The position numbers and the translations under genes were made by a program. 9,911 nt of DNA from Chloroflexota bacterium. GTDB lineage: Bacteria > Chloroflexota > Dormibacteria > Dormibacterales > Dormibacteraceae. The notes below the pieces were generated by a model, which saw only the letters and a list, made by a program, of their open reading frames with translations, did not search any database and was not told the DNA's origin. Below, piece after piece: positions 5,258 to 9,911 of this stretch; within the stretch, counting starts at the first letter, position 1, and each line of letters opens with the position of its first letter. The stretch covers positions 1 through 9,911 of the forward strand of contig VBGV01000216.1 in NCBI GenBank assembly GCA_005880755.1, written 5' to 3'.

Positions 5258-7251
5258 GCTCCCGAGTCGGTTTGTGCCGCCCGCTTCATGCGGTCGGCCG
5301 CCTGGCAGTACTCGTCGACCGTGACGATGAACTCGGCGTGCGACCAGGTCAGCGGCGACACCGACAGCGGCGCTCCCGTGTGCGGGTCGAGCTGCTCCGA
5401 CAGCAGCCCGCCCGGGAGCTGGTGGCCGACCGCCCAGTCGATCATGTCCCGCGCCGGCTTCAAGTCGGCCGCCGATTTCGCCGTCACGATGTACCACTGC
5501 GCCAGCCACATCGTGCACATGAACCACGGGTTGCCGGGCGTCTTCGTGGTGTCCGGCTCGACCTTGAAGTAGTAATCGTCCATGTAGCGGGCGATGCCTC
5601 CGCAATTCGCTTTGTTGGCGAGCTGCTCGGCGATCGCCTTCATCGTGTTGACGATCCGCCTGTCGTCCGGAGGGTACATCCCGAATCGCCACAGCCCGTA
5701 GATCGCGCTGTCGAGCACCGTGTCCACGGTCACCGATTCGTCGTCCTCGACGGTGATCCGGCGGGGAAAGCGGCCCAGCTCTTCGCTGTAGAGGTTCGTG
5801 TCGGAGGCTTCACGCATGCGTTCCGCGGCGTCGCGGTAGCGGCCGTATGCGCGAAGGTCGCCGAACAGGTCGGCGAAACCGCGCGCCGCGTCGAGTCCGG
5901 CCCACACCGCTCCGACCGTGAATGCGTGCACGCCCCAGCGCTCCTCCCACAGGTCCCAGGACGGGATGGGCAGGCCGTTGCGTTGGTCGACGTAGCTCAC
6001 CATCCAGTCCGCGGCCGGAACGATGAGGTTCGAGTAGAGGTCGACCACGAAGTCGAGATTGCGGTGAATGCGGTAGTGCTGCCATAACGCCCACAGCACC
6101 AGCCCCGTCTCATCCTCCTGGATGGGCAGGGTGCGAGCTCCGTGCGAATCGACCCACGGCAGCCATGAGCTCCCGGGGTTGCCATACGGCGTGTACTTGT
6201 GGAGGAAGTAGCCCTCCTCCACCAGCGTCTGCTGGCAGAACTGGAAGAACTCGCGAGTGACATCCTCATGTCCCGCGCGGTCGAGCGCATTGGCCACCAG
6301 CGCGCCATCGCGCGGCCACGCATACGCGTACGTGTCCCGGGCAAACTTTGTGATGTCGAAGTCCGTCGAGGCGATCACCGCGCCGCGATTGTCGACATGC
6401 GTGCGTGCGGTCAGCACGCTGCGCCGGTACAGGTCGGTGACGCCATGGCCAAGCTCTTCGTCGATGTGGCGATGGTCTTTCTCGGACCAGACCTGCCAGT
6501 AGGTCCGGGTTCGGTCTCGATACGTTTCCGCTCCCTTGCTGACGATGAGCTCCTGGCCGTAAGTCGTGACGTCGCTCAGCCTCGTGCCCATGCACAGCCA
6601 GTGGGTCATGGTCCGGGGTTGGTTCGGGACGGCGGAGCCGAGGTCAAAGCCGACAGTGCAGTCAACCGAGCCCTGCTCGATCGGATTCTGGCCAAGCACG
6701 CCGTCCTCGGCGTCGACCCACGTCCCCGCGAGCCCGTTGCCTTTCTTGCCGTTCGCCCATGTGGTGACACCGAACGCGGAGTCGCACTGGCCGCCCATAA
6801 GGAAGTAGCGATTGGCTTTGTAGGCGATCACGCCGCGATGACGTGGCTCGTAGAGCACCGTGTTGCCGATGTCGGAGCCTTCGATGAACCAGTCGTAGTG
6901 AAAGAAGACGCGACCCACGGCAAAGCCGGTGGGCGAGGTCACGCTGACGTTGCGGATGAACCAGTTGCGCGCCAGGTCGATGTAGTCCTCGAACTTGACG
7001 GTGATGCCGAGACCAGGATGGCCCAGCGTGACGTCGCTTACCAGCGAGTCCTCCGCATAGCCGAGCTTGCGCTCCCACGCAGCGTCGTCGAGCCACGCGA
7101 ACTTCCCGTCGATGAAGAACCCCGCCCGGCAAACATTGCCCATCGTGTGGTTGGCGTCGCCCACGCGCGGGTAGTAGATGTCGCGTAGCGAGTACGTGGC
7201 ATCGAAGCCCACGAGTGTGTTTCCGTTGCCGAGGACGAGGCTTCTAGGCAA
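5254..7251 (-). CDS. Glycoside hydrolase family 15 protein (glucoamylase / trehalase-like)
   Basis: A complete inverting alpha-glucoside hydrolase of about 665 residues. The N-terminal beta-rich domain starts with PRSLVLGNGNTLVGFDATYS and runs to about residue 270; the (alpha/alpha)6 barrel follows. Both catalytic glutamates are visible: the general acid Glu436 in SWDLWEERWG, and the general base Glu619 in LLSEQLDP. The base lies 17 residues before the Trp of PLTWSHAEF, the same spacing as Glu400/Trp417 in Aspergillus glucoamylase. YAWPRDG is also a family motif. The substrate may be malto-oligosaccharides, glycogen, trehalose or isomalto-glucans; sequence does not decide. No signal peptide, so probably cytoplasmic. 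The start TTG at 7251-7249 has GAAAG just upstream and matches where relatives begin; the GTG at 7386 would run across the divergent peptidase start. Its TAG stop overlaps the carboxylase TAA, so the two genes converge with no spacer. Confidence 0.93.
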   Translation of the reverse strand: MPRSLVLGNGNTLVGFDATYSLRDIYYPRVGDANHTMGNVCRAGFFIDGKFAWLDDAAWERKLGYAEDSLVSDVTLGHPGLGITVKFEDYIDLARNWFIRNVSVTSPTGFAVGRVFFHYDWFIEGSDIGNTVLYEPRHRGVIAYKANRYFLMGGQCDSAFGVTTWANGKKGNGLAGTWVDAEDGVLGQNPIEQGSVDCTVGFDLGSAVPNQPRTMTHWLCMGTRLSDVTTYGQELIVSKGAETYRDRTRTYWQVWSEKDHRHIDEELGHGVTDLYRRSVLTARTHVDNRGAVIASTDFDITKFARDTYAYAWPRDGALVANALDRAGHEDVTREFFQFCQQTLVEEGYFLHKYTPYGNPGSSWLPWVDSHGARTLPIQEDETGLVLWALWQHYRIHRNLDFVVDLYSNLIVPAADWMVSYVDQRNGLPIPSWDLWEERWGVHAFTVGAVWAGLDAARGFADLFGDLRAYGRYRDAAERMREASDTNLYSEELGRFPRRITVEDDESVTVDTVLDSAIYGLWRFGMYPPDDRRIVNTMKAIAEQLANKANCGGIARYMDDYYFKVEPDTTKTPGNPWFMCTMWLAQWYIVTAKSAADLKPARDMIDWAVGHQLPGGLLSEQLDPHTGAPLSVSPLTWSHAEFIVTVDEYCQAADRMKRAAQTDSGA

Positions 7252-7265
7252 GTCTTTCGCGCGGA

Positions 7266-7271
7266 ATCGTA
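7266..7271 (-). promoter_or_regulatory. Putative -10 element for the GH15 gene
   Basis: Minus-strand TACGAT, the same hexamer as the -10 candidate before the carboxylase gene. It places a transcript start near 7259, about eight bases before the TTG start and just before GAAAG. No recognisable -35 box. It supports the short start over the long open frame. Low to moderate confidence. Confidence 0.35.
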
Positions 7272-7277
7272 CGCCGC

Positions 7278-7310
7278 TAAAATCCAGCCAGCGCCACCAC
7301 AACAACGGAG
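7278..7310 (+). promoter_or_regulatory. Putative -10 (TAAAAT) and ribosome binding site for the peptidase gene
   Basis: TAAAAT at 7278-7283 is the most AT-rich promoter-like hexamer in the gap, with only a weak TTTCGC 17 bases upstream. It would start a transcript near 7290. GGAG at 7307-7310 lies 8 bases before the TTG at 7319 and decides that start over GTG 7358, which has no Shine-Dalgarno. Confidence 0.4.
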
Positions 7311-7318
7311 CCAACGTC

Positions 7319-7828
7319 TTGGAATCGAACCCAGATCCATCTCGACCACCAGTCCGCGTGATCACCTCGCGCAAACGCCGCCGCACCGTGGCGGCACGCC
7401 TGCGCTCTGGCGTCCTCGAGCTTCTGGTCCCCGCGTCGATGACTCACGCCGAGCGTGACCACTGGGCGGAGGTCATGAGCCGCAGGCTGCAGCGGCGAGC
7501 CGAGCGGTCACGCCCTTCAGACGAGCGGTTGCTCGAGCGCGCCCGGCGGCTGAATCTGCGTCATTTCGGGGGCAAGCTGCGGTGGACCTCGATCGGGTTT
7601 TCCGACATGGAGCGGCTGTGGGGCAGCTGTACGTTCACGGACGGCGCGATCCGCATCGCTCGGCGCGCGGCGTTGCTCCCGGAATGGGTGCTCGACTACC
7701 TCCTCGTGCACGAGCTCGCGCACCTGCTGCACAGCGACCACGGTCCGGCCTTCCACGAGCTGGAGAACCGATATCCGCTGACCGAACGCGCGAAGGGCTA
7801 CCTTTTGGCGCTGGACGCTATGACGTGA
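7319..7828 (+). CDS. YgjP/SprT-like zinc metallopeptidase (M48-like, DUF45)
   Basis: A small protein of about 169 residues of the YgjP-like metallopeptidase family. The zinc site is HELAH at 131-135, with the third ligand probably His141 in HSDHGPAF. The family WGSC motif (MERLWGSCTF) precedes it. The N-terminal region (SRKRRRTVAARLRSGVLELL) matches the usual basic beta-hairpin start of the family. The C-terminal PLTERAKGYL is also typical. The start TTG at 7319 is chosen for its GGAG 8 bases upstream; GTG 7358 would give 156 residues and still keep the whole domain. No signal peptide or membrane segment, so cytoplasmic. It is divergent from the GH15 gene across 67 bases and convergent with the alcohol dehydrogenase. 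Physiological substrates of this family are not established, so the role here is unknown. Confidence 0.88.
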   Translation: MESNPDPSRPPVRVITSRKRRRTVAARLRSGVLELLVPASMTHAERDHWAEVMSRRLQRRAERSRPSDERLLERARRLNLRHFGGKLRWTSIGFSDMERLWGSCTFTDGAIRIARRAALLPEWVLDYLLVHELAHLLHSDHGPAFHELENRYPLTERAKGYLLALDAMT

Positions 7829-7836
7829 AATGGCGC

Positions 7837-7910
7837 ATTCCGCACTTTTGGCGTCAGCGGTGCGCTTTCCGGCTTTGAATTAGGTGCCTCTGGCGCCGAC
7901 GGTGCGGAAT
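7837..7910. terminator. Inverted repeat and small hairpin in the convergent spacer (possible terminator)
   Basis: The 86-base gap between the convergent peptidase and alcohol dehydrogenase genes holds a perfect 9-base inverted repeat: ATTCCGCAC at 7837-7845 and GTGCGGAAT at 7902-7910, with a 56-base loop. Inside is a compact hairpin, GGTGCC-TCT-GGCGCC at 7883-7897, with one G-U pair. Neither is followed by a clear T-run, so a classical rho-independent terminator is not shown. The place is right for a two-way terminator, but the evidence is weak. Confidence 0.3.
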
Positions 7911-7914
7911 TCCG

Positions 7915-8952
7915 TTACGGAGTGAGAACGATCTTCGTCGCCTCGCGGGCGTCGAACAGGCGGTAAGCCTCCGCGGCCTCGTTCAGATTCATCCGGTGGC
8001 TGATGATCTTTTCGGGGTGCAGCCGGCCCGCGGCGATCAGATCGAGCAGCGGCCGCATGTACGCCTGCACGTTGCACCAGCCGGCGCGAAAGCTCAATGA
8101 CTTGAGCCACATGCGCATGTAGGGAAACTCGCCCATCACAGCACTCGGCACCCCAACCATCGAGATGGTGCCGCCTCCCCGCACGCACTGGATCGCCGTA
8201 TCGACCGCGGGCAGAAGTCCAACACATTCGATGCTCGAATCGGCGCCGAGGCCGTCGGTTTCGGCTTCGATCGCCTGCACCGGATGGACACGCTTGGTGT
8301 TGATCGGGATGCCGCCCAGCTCCTGAGCGATCTCCAGGCGAGAGTCGACCATGTCGATCACGAACGTCCGGGCGGGCCCGAAAAGCTGGGCGCACATCGT
8401 CGCCATGAGGCCGACCGGCCCCGCTCCGACCACGGCGATGACGTCGCCCGGCTTGATCTCGGCGCGCTCCGCGCCGAAGAAACCGGTGGCCAGGATGTCG
8501 CCGACGAAGATCGCCTGCTCGTCTGCCATGCCGTCGGGAATGCTCTCCATGGTGTGATCCGCGTTCGGCACCACGACGTATTCGGCCTGTCCGCCACCCA
8601 GCCCGCCGAAGTATTCGCCGTGGCCGAAGGTCGCCTTGTCGACGCACTGGTTGAACCAACCCTTGCGGCACAGCACGCAATGACCGCACGAAGTGAAAAA
8701 GCTGGACACCACCCGGTCGCCGGAGTGGAAGCGCTTGACCTCGCTTCCGACGTCCTCGACAACGCCGACGAACTCGTGCCCCAGCACCGCTCCGGGATTC
8801 ATCGGGGTGTGGCCGTGCAAGATATGGAGGTCGGACCCGCAGACGGAACCGAGCGTGACCTTGACCAAAGCATCGCCAGAGCTTTTGATGGCCGGTTTCG
8901 GGACTTCGGTGACTTTCACGTCGCCTTCGGCCTGGAAAGTCAGCGCTCTCAT
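7915..8952 (-). CDS. Zinc-dependent medium-chain alcohol dehydrogenase
   Basis: A complete 345-residue medium-chain dehydrogenase/reductase that oxidises an alcohol or reduces an aldehyde/ketone with a nicotinamide cofactor. Catalytic zinc ligands: Cys38 (VCGSDLH), His59 (GHEFVG), and probably Asp152 in GDILATGFFGA. All four structural-zinc cysteines are present: Cys89, Cys92, Cys95 and Cys103. The Rossmann motif VVGAGPVGL spans 174-182. Asp200 at the end of the second strand (VIDMVD) suggests NAD rather than NADP. The GDILATGFFGAE segment recalls the formaldehyde-dehydrogenase-like and threonine-dehydrogenase-like branches, but the substrate is not determined. The start is ATG 8952 with no Shine-Dalgarno. 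A TAGAAT box at 8970-8965 implies a leader of about six bases. It is divergent from the SDR gene across 40 bases. Cytoplasmic. Confidence 0.95.
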   Translation of the reverse strand: MRALTFQAEGDVKVTEVPKPAIKSSGDALVKVTLGSVCGSDLHILHGHTPMNPGAVLGHEFVGVVEDVGSEVKRFHSGDRVVSSFFTSCGHCVLCRKGWFNQCVDKATFGHGEYFGGLGGGQAEYVVVPNADHTMESIPDGMADEQAIFVGDILATGFFGAERAEIKPGDVIAVVGAGPVGLMATMCAQLFGPARTFVIDMVDSRLEIAQELGGIPINTKRVHPVQAIEAETDGLGADSSIECVGLLPAVDTAIQCVRGGGTISMVGVPSAVMGEFPYMRMWLKSLSFRAGWCNVQAYMRPLLDLIAAGRLHPEKIISHRMNLNEAAEAYRLFDAREATKIVLTP

Positions 8953-8964
8953 CGCAGTGTGCCG

Positions 8965-8986
8965 ATTCTACGGCCGCCCATAAGCT
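8965..8986. promoter_or_regulatory. Back-to-back -10 elements of the ADH and SDR genes
   Basis: Minus strand: TAGAAT at 8970-8965, predicting a start near 8958, six bases before the ADH ATG. Plus strand: TAAGCT at 8981-8986, predicting a start at 8993, exactly the first base of the SDR GTG. The two boxes are ten bases apart, so polymerases probably compete for the 40-base gap. No convincing -35 boxes are visible. Confidence 0.42.
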
Positions 8987-8992
8987 AACCGG

Positions 8993-9769
8993 GTGCGGCT
9001 GAATGGAGCGGTGGTCGTCATCACCGGGGCGTCGAGCGGCATCGGCGCGGCGACGGCGCTCGCCTTCGCTCGACGGGGCGCTCGTCTTGAGCTCGGCGCC
9101 CGCCGCCTCGAAAAGCTCAACGCCGTCGCCGAAAAATGCCGTAAGGCCGGGTCACCTGACGTCAACGTCAGGCTGCTCGACGTCGGCCAGCGCGCCTCGG
9201 CTCGCGCCTTCATTGCCGCGACGTTGCGCGATCACGAGCGGTTGGATGTCCTCGTCAACAACGCCGGCGTCGGCTGGATGGGCAGGGCCCACGAGATGCC
9301 CGAGGAAAAGGTCGACGAGCTGATCGCGACGAACCTCAAGGGCGTCATCAACACAACCAGTTCGGCGCTGCCCTGGATGCTCGAGCGCCGGCGCGGCGTG
9401 ATCATCAACGTCGCCTCGGTTGTCGGCTTCCGGCCCTCGCCCTACTCCGCGGTCTACTCGGCGACCAAGCATGCCGTGGTCGGCTTCTCCCACGCTCTGC
9501 GCGGTGAGCTCTCAGGCACGGGGGTCAAGGTTTGCGTGGTATATCCCGGCGTGACCGGCGGGACTGAGTTCTTCAAAGCGCCCGATCAGCCGATCGGTTT
9601 CCAGTACCCAGCGTGGTGGGTCGCGAACCTGGTCGTCCGCACCGCTCGCTACCCTCGCCGCGACGCGATGGTGTTTCCGCTGCGCCTTGCGGACGTGGCG
9701 GAGCCCGTGTTCGGCGGCTTGATGGACCACGCCATCGGCGAGGTCAGGCGGCGGAGCGTGCCCGACTAG
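8993..9769 (+). CDS. Short-chain dehydrogenase/reductase (SDR)
   Basis: A complete 258-residue classical SDR that reduces a carbonyl or oxidises an alcohol with NAD(P). Visible motifs: cofactor loop TGASSGIG at 11-18, NNAG at 89-92, and the catalytic tetrad Asn114 (ATNLKG), Ser142 (NVASVVG), Tyr155 and Lys159 (YSATK). Arg37 and Arg38 after the second strand (LGARRLEKL) favour NADP(H). The lid region around PGVTGGTEFFKAP is typical; the substrate cannot be named. The start is GTG 8993, six bases behind a TAAGCT box, as expected for a leaderless message, and there is no Shine-Dalgarno. It is divergent from the zinc alcohol dehydrogenase, and the two may share physiology, but nothing shows a common pathway. 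Its TAG stop directly abuts the stop of the convergent DUF72 gene. Confidence 0.95.
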   Translation: MRLNGAVVVITGASSGIGAATALAFARRGARLELGARRLEKLNAVAEKCRKAGSPDVNVRLLDVGQRASARAFIAATLRDHERLDVLVNNAGVGWMGRAHEMPEEKVDELIATNLKGVINTTSSALPWMLERRRGVIINVASVVGFRPSPYSAVYSATKHAVVGFSHALRGELSGTGVKVCVVYPGVTGGTEFFKAPDQPIGFQYPAWWVANLVVRTARYPRRDAMVFPLRLADVAEPVFGGLMDHAIGEVRRRSVPD

Positions 9770-9911
9770 CTACTTTTGCCACGCCTCCAACAACTTCTCG
9801 AGTTGCTGCGCGTTCTTGACCGAGTAGTTCGAGTAATTGTTGTTCATCAGGGCGTGGACACGGCTGGCCGAGCGCTCCATCTCCTTGATCCGCGGCACCC
9901 ACTCGGTCAGC
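9770..9911 (-). CDS. DUF72 (YecE-like) family protein, C-terminal fragment (runs off right edge)
   Basis: The last 46 residues and TAG stop (9772-9770) of a minus-strand gene whose body lies beyond the right edge. It reads LTEWVPRIKEMERSASRVHA, then LMNNNYSNYSVKNAQQLEKL and LEAWQK. The W-x-P-R-I-x-E segment, the run of asparagines where the family has a V-x-NN core (usually HVLMNN or HVFFNN), and the following VxNAxxL helix match the end of DUF72 TIM-barrel proteins. Their biochemical role is not established. It is convergent with the SDR gene, the stop codons touching with no spacer. The family call rests on a short stretch. Confidence 0.75.
   Translation of the reverse strand, partial: LTEWVPRIKEMERSASRVHALMNNNYSNYSVKNAQQLEKLLEAWQK

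Noticed and set aside
5200..7188. Long plus-strand open frames of 295 and 329 codons opposite the GH15 gene
   Set aside because: They are antisense shadows of a clear GH15 gene with conserved catalytic motifs. High GC leaves such frames open, and their translations are low-complexity Arg/Val/Ala/His-rich with no family motif.
7311..7345. tRNA T-arm-like sequence on the minus strand (GGGTTCGATTCC)
   Set aside because: The T-stem has a mismatch, there is no matching acceptor 5' strand upstream, no anticodon arm and no CCA. Judged chance, not a tRNA or tRNA-derived attachment site.
7802..7853. Direct repeat CTTTTGGCG at 7802-7810 and 7845-7853
   Set aside because: Only 9 bases and two copies, one of them coding; no further repeats or target-site features.
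8284..8988. 234-codon plus-strand open frame opposite the alcohol dehydrogenase
   Set aside because: Antisense to a gene with all zinc ligands and Rossmann motif intact; no family resemblance.
1..9911. CRISPR array, insertion sequence, rRNA, prophage or defence genes
   Set aside because: Searched by eye on both strands; no regularly spaced repeats, transposase motifs, rRNA cores or known defence domains were seen.

Overview
The window is a high-GC stretch (roughly two-thirds G+C by eye) of ordinary bacterial chromosome. It is densely packed and carries ten protein-coding genes, two of them cut by the window edges. GTG and TTG starts are common, few genes have a clear Shine-Dalgarno sequence, and several starts sit directly behind a TANNNT -10 box. 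Together with the gene families present, this suggests a high-GC, probably soil-type bacterium of the Actinobacteriota / Chloroflexota / Dormibacterota kind. That placement is inference; no marker gene fixes it.

Left block (1-3561, all minus strand): a LysR-type regulator, a GT87-type polytopic membrane glycosyltransferase, a UPF0173/UlaG-like metallo-beta-lactamase-fold hydrolase, and an amidase-signature hydrolase that runs off the left edge. The first three genes overlap at their ends and the amidase follows after 44 bases, so they look like one operon read right to left.

Centre (3620-5257, plus strand): a complete carboxyltransferase (beta) subunit of an acyl-CoA carboxylase, divergent from the LysR gene. 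The short gap holds a heptamer that reads as a -10 element on both strands, so one symmetric promoter may serve both genes. The carboxylase meets a minus-strand GH15 glucoamylase/trehalase-like enzyme (5254-7251) tail to tail, with the two stop codons sharing bases.

Right block: divergent from GH15 is a small YgjP/SprT-like zinc metallopeptidase (7319-7828, plus). After a short convergent spacer come a zinc-dependent medium-chain alcohol dehydrogenase (7915-8952, minus) and, divergent from it across 40 bases, a short-chain dehydrogenase (8993-9769, plus). The SDR stop abuts the stop of a minus-strand DUF72 protein that runs off the right edge.

The functions read as general metabolism: acyl-CoA carboxylation, alpha-glucan or trehalose hydrolysis, redox chemistry, amide hydrolysis and lipid- or glycan-linked sugar transfer. 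I found no mobile element, CRISPR array, tRNA, rRNA, toxin-antitoxin or defence module. I did not find a convincing undescribed system; the most interesting signals are the promoter architecture (symmetric bidirectional -10, probable leaderless starts) and the unusual content of the LysR-led operon. No stretch of more than 300 bases lacks a gene.
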